This document shows positions 1 through 9,155 of a stretch of 18,107 nucleotides of DNA, piece after piece. How positions within the stretch are numbered: the stretch's first letter is position 1; each line of letters opens with the position of its first letter. The stretch is from Candidatus Fredericiella danica. GTDB taxonomy: Bacteria; Chloroflexota; Anaerolineae; Caldilineales; Caldilineaceae. Below the pieces are notes generated by a model that searched no databases, was not told where the DNA came from, and worked only from the letters and a program-made list of their open reading frames with translations. Both the position numbers and the translations under genes were made by a program. Where the stretch lies: contig JADJPH010000094.1 of assembly GCA_016713335.1 (NCBI GenBank), positions 1-18,107 of the forward strand. Direction: 5' to 3'.

Positions 1-123
1 AACCATTTCTGCGTGTACATCAGAAAAAACGGGTGTCCGGGGTGCGTTCAAGAGAATGTAGCCACAATCGCAAAGAAGCACTTCATCCTCGTGTGCAATT
101 CCACACTTTGGACACGATTTCAT
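1..123 (-). CDS. Zinc-ribbon protein, N-terminal 41 residues (runs off the left edge)
   Basis: An ATG at 123 opens a frame that stays open to the window edge. It begins MKSCPKCG and contains CDCGY at residues 18-22, so there are two CxxC/CxC knuckles typical of short zinc ribbons at the N-terminus of small bacterial proteins. A strong Shine-Dalgarno (GAGGAGG) sits about six bases upstream of the ATG, which decides the start. A second, damaged copy of this gene and its upstream DNA lies at 2351-2708. By analogy with that copy, the missing remainder probably carries a membrane segment. The function is not known. Zinc binding is inferred from the cysteine pattern. Confidence 0.6.
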   Translation of the reverse strand, partial: MKSCPKCGIAHEDEVLLCDCGYILLNAPRTPVFSDVHAEMV

Positions 124-189
124 GGATAGCCTCCTCGTAAATGAAAGAGAAGATGAAACGCTACACGTGCGCCAAAACTCAATTCTCCG
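61..189. repeat. Duplicated zinc-ribbon 5' region, copy 1
   Basis: This stretch and 2648-2792 are diverged copies in the same orientation. The first 27 bases of each (61-87 and 2648-2674) are identical. Similarity resumes upstream of the start codon, at GATGAAAC and again at the CTC-AA-TCTCCG motif. The copied segment therefore includes the start of the gene plus its 5' untranslated region, not only coding sequence. Confidence 0.7.
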
Positions 190-214
190 CAGATCCACAT
201 CGTCCGAAGTAGTC

Positions 215-467
215 GATGTCTTCGTTGTTCATTGATAATACGGTTGCAAGACACGGTTGGAAATCGTTCATTTCCCGCCTGGGGCACCTGATTTGAACCC
301 GCAAGAGCACGTTTGGGGAAAGCAACGCGGCCGTGAGACCACAATCACCAGTTCGCCGATTTAGACAAGCTGGCCGACGCCTTCGAGCAGCACCTTACCA
401 CCACCACCTTTCCTGTTCACTACTTGACCAGCACGGGCACCACCAACTATGTATGATGTTTAAGTGA
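215..467 (+). mobile_element. IS630-type transposase remnant (C-terminal piece, frameshifted)
   Basis: Plus-strand translation in pieces gives IDN around 231-239, then HFPPGAPDLNPQEHVW around 268-326. This is the hallmark end of the IS630/Tc1 DDE domain, with E in LNPQE as the last catalytic acid and DN as the second. A shifted frame continues with FADLDKLADAFEQHL, and a further shift gives the typical short tail LDQHGHHQLCMMFK ending at TGA 465-467. At least two or three frameshifts and an in-frame TGA separate the pieces, and the first two thirds of the gene are absent. No terminal inverted repeats were identified. It is a dead fragment, close to both the duplicated zinc-ribbon start and the decayed HEAT gene. 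Confidence 0.65.
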
Positions 468-522
468 TTTATTTATTCGTCCTGACCCCAGCGGGAGCCA
501 GAGCGTGTTCGATAGTCTTGCA

Positions 523-1901
523 TCACTGTATAACCGCCTCTTCTGCCCACTTTCTTGCCGCCTCTTCGAGTTGACTATTGCGGAATTCAGTAAAGCCTCG
601 GCCATGTCTACGCTGCCATATAACTTAAGCCTTCAATAAGGACAGCCTCTGTTCCTGGCGTGCCTCTCATGATAAAAAACGCATAGGCTCCAGCTACAAT
701 CGCTAAGTCTTTTTTCTCTAGCGCACCCATCAAGGGTTCAACTGCACGGGGGGACTTCGTCTCCCCCAATGCCAGTGCTGCAGCTTGTCTGACCTCCCAG
801 GAATCATCTTCTAACGCACCAACTAAGGGTTCTACTGCACGGGGGGGGTTCTGCACGGGGGACCCGTCTCCCCCAATGCCGTTGCTGCAGCCTGTCTTGC
901 GCCCTCTAACACTCCTCCTAGCACACCAATCAAAGGTTCTACTGCAGGTGTGCCTATCTTCCCCAAAGCCGTTGCTGCAGCCCGGTCATCCTCCTGATAA
1001 CTATAGTCTTGTAGCGCACCAATCAAGGAATCAACTGCTCGAGAGTCTCCTATCTCTCCCAATGCCTTTGCTGCACCCCAGCGAACCCACGTATCCTCAT
1101 CCTTCAACGCATCAATCAAGGGACCAACTGCAGGCGTGCCTATCTCCGCTAATGCCAGTGCTGCAGCTTGTCTGACCTCCCAGGAACCATCTTCTAACGC
1201 ACCAACTAAGGGTTCTACTGCAGGTGTGCCTATCTTCCCCAAAGCCGTTGCTGCAGCCTGTGTTGGCCCCATCCCCTCCTTAGCACACCAATCAAAGGTT
1301 CTACTGCGGGTGTGCCTATCTTCCCAAAGCCGTTGCTGCAGCCCGGTCATCCTCCCTGATAACCATAGTCTTGTAGCGCACCAATCAAGGGAATCAACTG
1401 CTCGAGAGTCTCCCATTCTCCCAATGCGCTGCTGCACCCCAGCGAACCCACGCATCCTCATCCTTCAACGCATCAATCAAGGGACCAACTGCAGGCGTGC
1501 CTATCTTCGCCAATGCCTCTGCTGCACTCTCTCGTACGTTCCAGTCCTTATCTTTCAACACACCAATTAAGGGTTCAACTGCTTGGGGATCCCTTGTCTC
1601 TCCCAATGCCTCCGCTGCAGTCCTTCGAACCTTCCAGCTCTCATCATTTAGGGAGTGAACCAATCTATCTGTATCATCTTCCAGAGTGGGCCTAGTCGGA
1701 AGCGGACTTGCATTCCAAACATCAGATTCTGGCGTAGCCGTTGCGGAGGACGTATGATAAAGAATTGAAGAGGCGTTGGCGTAGGGAGTGGATTTGCGAG
1801 GGTAGGGCATAAGGTTGAAAGACATTAGGAACTAATCCGGCTAGGACAAAGAAAAGCAAGGTCCGTAGCGCCCATCTCAAAAGAACTTTGAAGTTGTTCA
1901 T
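523..1901 (-). pseudogene. Exported HEAT-repeat (PBS-lyase type) protein, frameshifted
   Basis: The likely start is ATG at 1901, eleven bases after AAGGAG. It encodes MNNFKVLLRWALRTLLFFVL, a signal peptide or signal anchor. A one-base shift then leads into a linker and about nine HEAT repeats of roughly 31 residues, with units such as AVEPLIGVLKDKDWNVRESA and TPAVGPLIDALKDEDAWVRW. The reading frame breaks near 1430, near 1350-1400, near 850 and again near 600. The expected C-terminal piece (MAEALLNS, then EEAARKWAEEA) is readable only by switching frames down to a TGA at 523-525. HEAT arrays are protein-interaction scaffolds; no catalytic motif was found. Some breaks coincide with a tandem duplication. 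The gene is called a pseudogene because breaks are numerous, but sequencing error could contribute. Confidence 0.6.
769..1511. repeat. Tandem duplication of about 360-383 bp inside the HEAT gene
   Basis: Segment 769-1150 and segment 1151-1511 are near-identical direct copies. For example CAGCTTGTCTGACCTCCCAG occurs at 781 and 1164, and CCTTCAACGCATCAATCAAG at 1101 and 1462. The offset is 383 bp at the left and 361 bp over most of the length. The extra 22 bp in the left copy come from a rearranged G-run stretch around 840-865. Each copy holds about four HEAT repeats. Confidence 0.8.
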
Positions 1902-2019
1902 CTCGACAAATTCTCCTTTTACTTCAACCCCGCATATTTGTAGGCTTACGAACCGCCGGGTTCAGCCGCGTTGCATAACTTGCGCCATCTTGCACTGTAC
2001 AAATGGTTTGTTAACTAGT

Positions 2020-2059
2020 CATGATCTCATCTGCCCTGCCTGGCGGGATGGAGATCATG
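2020..2059. other. Hairpin with nine-base perfect outer arms
   Basis: CATGATCTC at 2020-2028 pairs with GAGATCATG at 2051-2059. An inner ATC/GAT pairing follows, with one bulged G, leaving a GC-rich loop. It lies about 35 bases past the stop of the short membrane ORF on the minus strand. No clear T-run follows on either strand, so it is not a canonical terminator. It could be a structured 3' end or a relic of a mobile element. Confidence 0.45.
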
Positions 2060-2095
2060 ACGCCTAAGGCAATGTAACTTCGATTGATTACGACC

Positions 2096-2244
2096 TCAGT
2101 CAGACGGAATGGTGGTCGTCGTTGGTGACGATCCCCTGCAGCAGACCACCGTGGCAATGACGACCGCTGCGATGGCGGTTGGTACGAGCGCCAGGAGACC
2201 CAACCCGTCGCCATGCAACCACGATTGGCCATGAACTCCAACAT
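2096..2244 (-). pseudogene. Possible small membrane peptide (about 49 residues, one frameshift)
   Basis: An ATG at 2244 is preceded by a strong GGAGG four bases away. The first frame reads MLEFMANRGCMATG. After a one-base shift the second frame reads LGLLALVPTAIAAVVIATVV, followed by CCRG, a Thr-rich tail and a TGA at 2096-2098. The hydrophobic stretch is long enough for a single membrane span. The unshifted frame continues to 2011 with no recognisable pattern. The gene is not recognised. It is reported because a good ribosome site and a membrane segment lie within 60 bases of one another in a region otherwise without genes (1902-2350). It could be chance. Confidence 0.3.
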
Positions 2245-2350
2245 GATGCCTCCTTCCATCAACAAAGCGGCAGAAGAGTCAGTTTATGCCTGTAGTCAGT
2301 CCATTCTGAGGATCAGAACTCTGCAATTCATGGATCTGACGTGAACTTCC

Positions 2351-2708
2351 TTACGCAGCGATCTTCTTGGCCGAAACGCTGTTGATGTGAGCCAAATCGA
2401 TTGTGTCGATCATCCCTTTGAACCATGCTCCAACTGCGCTCCATGGATACCCCCGCCCAAAATGCACCACGAGAAAATCGCCAACCACGACTGCACTATG
2501 TCCGCGAAAGGCAGCGACTATCATCCCGATACCAAGGGATAGCATGATGAACGCCGTGAGTTGGGCAAGAGGCTTCACGATGATCAACAGCCATCTGTTC
2601 ATATGCATCCGAAAGCTGGCCGTTCGGGTTATGTTGAAGAGATTGTGGCCACAATCGCAAAGAAGCACTTCATCATCATGTGATTCCACACTTTGGATAC
2701 GATTTCAA
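2351..2708 (-). pseudogene. Second zinc-ribbon/membrane protein copy, frameshifted near its start
   Basis: AAGGAG followed by TTG at 2708 opens a frame matching the left-edge gene (KSYPKCGI against KSCPKCGI). It stops after ten codons at TGA because two bases are missing relative to copy 1. The rest is open from a GTG at 2689 for 112 residues: VLLCDCGHN, then a hydrophobic segment around LTAFIMLSLGIGMIVAAF, then a soluble tail ending at TAA 2351-2353. The first CxxC has also lost a cysteine (CPKC to YPKC), so the ribbon is probably destroyed. A truncated protein from GTG 2689 could still be made as a one-span membrane protein. Function unknown. The downstream 2274-2350 stretch shows nothing recognisable. 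Confidence 0.55.
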
Positions 2709-2792
2709 GATATTCTCCTTGGAACATGTTGTAGATGACTTATTGATCAAAGGATGAAACCCTATACACATACCCAAAAGCTCAACTCTCCG
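2648..2792. repeat. Duplicated zinc-ribbon 5' region, copy 2
   Basis: This is the partner of 61-189 in the same orientation. It has an extra 15-20 bases between the start codon and the conserved GATGAAAC block, and a two-base coding deletion that causes the frameshift. The two copies are about 2.59 kb apart and bracket the IS630 remnant and the HEAT gene. Confidence 0.7.
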
Positions 2793-2834
2793 TTCTACTC
2801 ATATAGTTGCCGCGCCATGAAAAAAATGTGCAAA

Positions 2835-2874
2835 AACAAGGGGCGAATTCCCGGTCAGGAATCCGCCCCTTGTT
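2835..2874 (-). terminator. Rho-independent terminator of the giant secreted protein gene
   Basis: AACAAGGGGCG at 2835-2845 pairs perfectly with CGCCCCTTGTT at 2864-2874 around an 18-base loop. Read on the minus strand, the stem runs straight into TTTTTGCACATTTTTTTC. It begins 20 bases after the stop codon at 2894, so it ends that transcription unit. Confidence 0.85.
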
Positions 2875-2893
2875 GACTGAAACGAAGAAGAGG

Positions 2894-5800
2894 TTAGCGC
2901 ATGATCGTCGGGAGGAAAACCGACGGCGAGATGACCGACGACCCAGCCTCCCCGCTGACAACCGCGACATTGCCCACCATGTCGACGACCTGCACCAGGA
3001 AGGACGCCGCGCCCACCGGCAGGTTGCCGATCCATTTGTCATCCGTCGGCATCAATTCGACCTGGTTCCAGACCCCATTGCCGAAGTCGTAGGCGACCAG
3101 CACGGTGTAGACGCCGGCAGGAGCGCTTGCGATTACTTCGATCCGCTGCCCGACCAGTGCGACCGATTGCACGGCCGGCGGCGTCCAACTCGCTGTCGGA
3201 ACGGAAGAGGCGCACGTCGATCTGGCTGTAAAGCCGTTCGGCCTGGCTCGATGCGTGATATTGACCGAGCGTGAGCACCAGCGCCTGGTTGCTGCCGCTA
3301 TCGTACAGCCCCGGCAGATATTTGAGATCGACGAATGCGGTTGGCGCCCACCCCATCGAGCTGTTTTCTGGTTCGACCGCAGCCGTGGTTGCACTGGTCG
3401 CCTGTGCAGTCGCCACCACCGGATCGAATTCTGGCAGCGTTGAATAGACGGCGCCGATCAGTGCGGCGCCATGAATTGGCCCGCGGTTGGCGTAGGTGCC
3501 GGCGACGTAGGCGGGCTGGAGCGGCAGCCCAGGGTCGGCGTTGCCTCCATCTGCCCATAGGTGAAGTAGCTTCCCCTAGCAGTAGTGGTTTCTTTCATAT
3601 CCTCGATGTCGATGTAGATGCGCCGGTCTTCTCGCATCGGGGCGCCCGCGGTTGCGCTTGCCGAAGGCATTGCCATGAGTTCGATCATGGGTTCGACACG
3701 CGCTGCTGCGGCTGGCACTGCCGTGGCGTCTGCCGGCTGCGGCGTGACCACGCGCCATGGGCGGCTCCGTAGAGCATCAGCTCACCTCAGGATTTTCTCG
3801 TCAGTAGTGGTCGAAGCGTGACGCCGGTTCGCCCAGATAGTAGGTGTTCTTCCGCCCTCACCAACGCCTCGCCAAGTGTGGCCGTCTCCTCTACTAGAAA
3901 CGCAGGTAGAGGTCGGAGCAAAGGCTTCGGAAAGTCCCACGCCTTCCTCTAAACCGTACCCCAACCCGTATTGCCGACGAAGTTCATGCCCCGGCGCGCC
4001 GCAGCCTGCGGCCAATCGACTTCTCCCGGCGCGCCAGGCGGCACATTCAGCCCGGCCTGACATCCCAGACTGTAGAGCAGCGCCGCTGGCGAATTGGACG
4101 CTTCCGCCAGATCTGACGCTTGCACCTCGCCCGGCTGTGGCGACCGAAAGGCATCGTGACGCGCATGTGCGCTGATGGAGATCAAGTCCCAGGCGCCCTG
4201 CGTGAGTTGACCACGCAGCCAGGGTGCTTCCCAGGCCGTTGTCGGCGCGACATTCATAGGGCAGACCATCGCTTTGGAACCGGATGCAGATGGCGGTTGC
4301 ACCGTCGACCAGGAAGTCGCTGCCCACGCCGAGCGCCTGATCAATCGTCGAGACGCCGTCGGCGGCGAGGAACGCATCGATCACCTTGATCATCTCAGCC
4401 GGCGTCTCGACCAGCCGCCCGACGCCCGTCTTGGTACATAGAGCATGTCCCCTGAAATGGATGCCGCTGTCGCTGCCGTAGATGTCGTCACTTAACGTAG
4501 TCCATCGACAAGGCCGCCTGGGTAGGGTTCACGCTCCCTGAGATCGCCCAGCCGATTTTGCCAGATAGGCGTTCTCTGACTGCCATTCCAGATCCAGATC
4601 GGTGGTGTATCGCTTGATGGGGACGCGATTGAAGGGAACCACCCAATCGCCGCCAGCGATGACGACAAAGCGAATGCCAGGAAATTGGTGCACGTGCGCC
4701 GCAATCAGCGACTGGATGCTGGTGACGACGAGATTGGCCGCGAGGGACTGTCAGGCTGCATCTCCCAGCCACTGTACGCCGCACGCACGCCCGGATCATC
4801 ATTGAGATCGACCACCAATCCCTTTGACCGACGGATGCGCCGCAAATTCGACGAGCTTTGCACAAGTTCCTGCTCGGCGCCCGCACCGTAGAGATTGCCG
4901 ATGCGGTTGCGATTGGTCAGGATCAGCGTGCCAACGGATGGCGGCGGCGTCACTCGAATCTCGATGGTGTATGGTTCGGTGCTGTAGGGTGTAGTAGGCG
5001 CCCTTTGTAATGTAAGTGCCAACCCGTAATGTCCCCAACCGGATAGCTGAGCACTTCTTCGCCTGGGTGAGCGATTCGCCGACATGACTGACGCCCTTTG
5101 ACCCAACACACCCGGAAAAGAGCGCCAGGTTGTAGTCTTCGGTTGCGTGATGCAGACGCACCGTCAGCGTGCTATACGGAGCGTCGATGCGCACCTTGTA
5201 GAAATCCAGGTCGGCGGCATGGCTGAGATAAGAGGTGCGCTGCGTTGCCGGTGCCATTTCGAGCGCCTCATAACAGTGGTCGTTGGATTCGTCACTGTCG
5301 GGGTTCAGATCGACCTGCAGCGTATAGGGCGTTGCACTTGAGGCGCCGTTATAGCCGGCCACTTTCAGATAGAAGACGCCGGGCTGGTCGCCAACATTGA
5401 AGGCAAGATACTCGGCTCCCACATGGCGCCCCTGACCGGTGTGAATTGGGGCGGGCAGCGGCGCCGCGCAATCGGCATAGACAAACAGATCGTAGTCCCG
5501 ATCCTGATGATAGAGCAAGATGTCCACCGTCGTATCGGGCTGCGTCACTTTAATTCGATAGAAATCGATGTCGCCCGGCGCATCGAGCGTGGCCGAGATC
5601 GCCGCCCCGGCTGTCAGCGGCGTCGCCGCGCCACACGTCTCGTTCCCGTCCGGCCCCGAGGAGACGACCAGGTTCACCGCCATACCGACGACGACCGTCG
5701 CACCCGCCGGCGGATTCTGGCTGATGACGCTGCCCGCCGGCGCCGTAGAGCTGGGCTGCGTCGTGACAGGCTCGCTCACGGTGAGACCGGCGGCGGCGAG

Positions 5801-8800
5801 GTCAGCGCGCCTGATCGAGTAGCTTGCCGACCACATCGGGAACCGGCACAGTGGGTGGCCCGAGGAGACGACCAGACTCACGGCCGCACCGACGACGACC
5901 GTCGCACCGCTGGCGGATTCTGGCTGATGACGCTGCCCGCCGGCGCCGGCAGAGCGGGGCTGCGTCGTGACAGGCTCGCTTACCGCGAGGCCGGCCCGCG
6001 GCGAGGTCGGCGCGCCTGATCGAGTAGCTTGCCGACCATATCGGGAACCGGGCACAGTGGGTGGCCCCGAGGAGACGACCAGACTCACGGCCGCACCGAC
6101 GACGACCGTCGCACCGCTGGCGGATTCTGGCTGATGACGCTGCCCGCCGGTGCCCGTAGAGCTGGGCTGCGTCGTGACAGAGCTCGCTTACCGCGAGGCA
6201 AGCCTGCGGCGAGGTCGGCGCGCGCCTGATCGAGCATCTTGCCGACCACACCGGGACCGGGCACGGTGGGCGCCGGAGGAGAACAACCAGCGCCACGGCG
6301 CTGCCCAGTGCGACCAGGCTGCCAGCCGGCGGATTCTGGCTGATGACGCTGCCCGCCGGCGCCGTAGGGCTGAGCTGTGTCGTAACTGCACCTACGCTGA
6401 GGCTGGCGGACACGATGATGCTTCCCGCCAGCGATTGTGTCGTGCCTGTCACGGCAGGCACGATGACGAGCGGCGCAGCGGGCGTCGCCGGGCCAAAGAC
6501 CTCGATCTCCTGACCCCACCCATGCATGTTGTCCAGCAGGGTGCGGTCATCGAAGCTGTAGCGCACATAGCGCGCATTGACCGGCGCAAAGACCACGGTG
6601 CGCGCAGCGCGGGGTGGCCCAACTGACATTGAGCGGTGTTGCGTCAGCACGACAAACCGCCAAGGTAGATGAAAAGAGCTCAGCATAAGTCACACCGTCG
6701 CTGCTGGCCTCGATGCGCCAGGCCAACGGGACAACCGTGCTCTGATGTGGCCACCAGTCCACGCGCGCCACAGTCTGAACGGCGCCCAGATCGATGGTGG
6801 CTTGTTTCCAGCCCGGCTCGCCGCCATCCCATCTTGCCAGCCCGCCCGCCCAGGCAAAGCCAAACATCCAGATCGGATCATGAATACCGCCGTCCACCAG
6901 CCGAGCGGGGTTGACGCAGCAGCCCCAGCCACGATCGGCTGTGACAACTTTGTTGAATGCCAGGTTGGATAGCCCCGTGTAACGCATCGGCCCGGCGATC
7001 TGGGTTTGTCCCCCTGTGTCGGGGTCGTTGACGACAATCTGCACCCAGTACTCAGTGTTCGGGATCAGGCTGTGGATACGGCACAGGATCGGCCTGAACG
7101 TGGAGCGGAATTCGCCGCATTGTTGCGTCCACGGGCCGTTTGGCGACATGGCTACCGCGATGCTGACAAGGGCGCTGTTGCGGTTGGCGTCCGCACCGAT
7201 GGGAACCGTCACGAGCAGGTGGGTGTCCTGCGCAACGACCGTGGCCTGACCGAGGACGACTTTGTCGGCCGCTGCTGTGGCAGTGCGCAGCGGGCCAAGC
7301 ACCTGCGGATTGGCGCCGTCGACGCCATCGGCATCCTGGAAGGTGGCGCACATAATAATCGGTGTTCGGCGTGAGGCCGGTCGGCGTGCAGTAGCGCCAG
7401 GCCGCGTCGCCGGGTTGGCCGCTGTCCGGCGTCGGACTCGCTGGGCCGGTCGCCGCAGTCGCATATTCGCAGACCGTGTAGTTGTTGCGGTTGGCGTCGC
7501 CGCCAAAGGGAGTGTACACCGTCAGCCAGGTGCTGCTCAGCGCCGTTGCCGTGGGCGCGACGCTCAGCGTGCGGTCGCCGGAGGCCGGCGCCACCGCAAT
7601 GTGCGCCGAGAGCTCCGAGGTGTTGCCGTTGGCGTCGGTGGCGGTTGCAGTCACCCGTCCGCCGCCGGCGACGCCGGCTGGCAGCACCGTGAAGAAGACG
7701 GCGTTGCCGCTCGCATTGGTGGTGAGGGTGATGACGCCCAGGTAGCGTTCGCCCTCGCCATTGCCGGAAGCGTCGCCGGCGGCGTTGCCAAAAAACTCGA
7801 TGGCAAAGGGCTGGTTGGCGATACTGGCGAGCGTGCCGCTGACGACAGTGCTTACGCCGTTGCTTTCCGCCCATTGCAGCACCGGGAAGTTCTGAAGCGC
7901 GTTGCCGCCGGTGTCGGCGTCGTTGGCGTCATTGGCGGTCACGCCGTCCACAAAGCCAAAGGGGGGCGGATAGAGGTTGATGCCAAGCCCGGTGTTGCTG
8001 TAGATGGCGTTGGCATGGATGCGGTTGAAGTTCATGCCGTCATTGCCAAAGCGGTAGTCCGGCTCGATGACGATGCCGCCGCCGGCGTTGTAGGCGATGA
8101 CGTTGTGTTCAATCAGGCTGGTGGTGACCCCGGCACAGGACATGCGGATGCCGTCGTTTGCGTTTCCCAGCCCGGCTGCTCCCGTCACATCTGTGCCGAT
8201 CTTGTTGCCGCGGATAATCGTCCCCTGGTGTCGCAGAGACCGAGACCAATAGTCTGGCTGCCTGAGATCAGGTTGTTCTGAATGATGTTGTCTGCGGCCG
8301 GCATGGAGGGAGAGCCAAATCCATGAAGGTTGATTCCGTTGCCGTTGGGGCGCTTCCGGAGGCCAACGGCGTCAGTTCACATAATTGTTCTCAAACGGTT
8401 GTTGGATGGGGGTTGCGTCCAGTGTATACGTAGCAATAATTCCAACACCGCCCGTGAAATTACCGATGGCAAGGTTGGCGATGCGGTTGTTGTCGCCACT
8501 GATATGAATGCCCGAAGCACTCGTCGTCAGGCTACGTCGAGCATGATCTCCGGCCCGGCGCTGTTTGTATCGCCGGTGAATGCGGTCTGCGTGGCGCCGT
8601 CGATCTCGATATTGTTGCGTAGGATCGGCAGCTCGGTGAGGGGCGGATGGTGAAGATGGCGCCGTCGAAGCCCGGATCGCTGGTCGGGATGTTGAAGACG
8701 ATTCCGCGCAGAAAAGCCGCTGTTGTTGGCGTCGGTGATGGCCTGGCGCAGCGAGCCGACGCCGCTGTCATTCGTGTTGATGACGGTGAAGGAGCCGGTC

Positions 8801-8925
8801 TGCGCATAGGGCCGGTCGCGCCCCGCCAAGCAGGAGATAGAGCAGCGCCAGCAATGGAAAGATGCGGATGAACCAGCGAACGGATGATGAGATGGATGGG
8901 TTGGATGGACGAAACACGGAATCAT
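2894..8925 (-). CDS. Giant secreted multidomain protein with C25-like (clan CD) Cys peptidase; several frameshifts
   Basis: ATG at 8925 follows AGGAGGAGCC. A signal peptide (FIRIFPLLALLYLLLGG, cleavage after AYA) is readable with frame changes. Order, approximate residues: VINTNDSGVGSLRQA motif and right-handed beta-helix (40-440); two beta-sandwich units sharing GxDANRN and PNTxYxV (450-650); discoidin-like F5/8 domain (650-810; LAFNKVV, TIDLG, RVDWW); PASTA repeats (810-1090; APAGSVISQNPPAG); two PPC-like domains (1090-1320; DIDFYRI and DLDFYKV); peptidase (1325-1730); beta-rich C-terminus. The peptidase has TLILTNRNR, FVVIAGGDWVVPFNR and GRLVETPAEM. Its catalytic His is in ISAHARHDAF (codon 4165-4167) and its Cys in LYSLGCQAGLN (codon 4060-4062), as in the gingipain clan. 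It is probably an exported or surface protease acting on proteins or polymers; the substrate is unknown. About ten frame changes are needed, so it is either damaged or poorly sequenced. Confidence 0.75.
5650..6480 (-). repeat. Four PASTA-coding repeats, the first three about 205 bp and nearly identical
   Basis: CCGAGGAGACGACCAG recurs at about 5656, 5860 and 6066, and a diverged form occurs at about 6273. The first three units are close to identical in DNA across their whole length, including GATTCTGGCTGATGACGCTG. The encoded unit is VPDVVGKLLDQARADLAAAG, then VSEPVTTQPSS, then APAGSVISQNPPAG, which is PASTA-like. The middle two copies share the same one-base loss (GCGGGTG to GCGGTG), which shifts the frame at the same place in both. 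High DNA identity implies recent expansion or gene conversion. Confidence 0.75.
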
Positions 8926-9043
8926 GGCTCCTCCTGAAATCTCGACATCTAACACTTTGCGCAGCGCCGGTTTCGACCGCGCAGAAATGTCCGTAGGCGC
9001 CGCCACCGCATTCCGGGAATGGGCGACATTGGGCGATGGTGTA

Positions 9044-9065
9044 GGGGCTTGGAGTTCCAAGCCCA
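9044..9065. repeat. Short intergenic hairpin repeat (GTAGGGGC type)
   Basis: GGGCTTGGA (9045-9053) and TCCAAGCCC (9056-9064) are perfect inverted arms, flanked by CGATGG on one side and ATCG on the other. It lies in the 230 bp gap between the ATPase-TPR gene and the giant protein gene. It begins with the same GTAGGGGC string as the larger inverted repeat at 16572-16654, suggesting a related dispersed element. A CGATATATCG palindrome follows at 9067-9076. Confidence 0.5.
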
Positions 9066-9155
9066 TCGAGCGATATATCGCCGCCAGTGCATGCAGTTTC
9101 ATGCCCGCACGATTACCGGGCTACTTTGTAAACGTTCATAAGCGGGTTTGGCCTA

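Noticed and set aside
769..1511. CRISPR-like or minisatellite array from the repeated blocks
   Set aside because: The repeats encode HEAT units of about 31 residues and have no unique spacers between constant short repeats.
1980..2060. Rho-independent terminator at the 2020-2059 hairpin
   Set aside because: The stem is good, but neither strand has a U-run after it.
2807..8300. Long open frames on the plus strand opposite the giant protein (for example 5423-6019 and 7262-8281)
   Set aside because: They are Arg/Ala/Gly-rich translations typical of the antisense of high-GC coding DNA. The minus strand shows recognisable domains through the same region.
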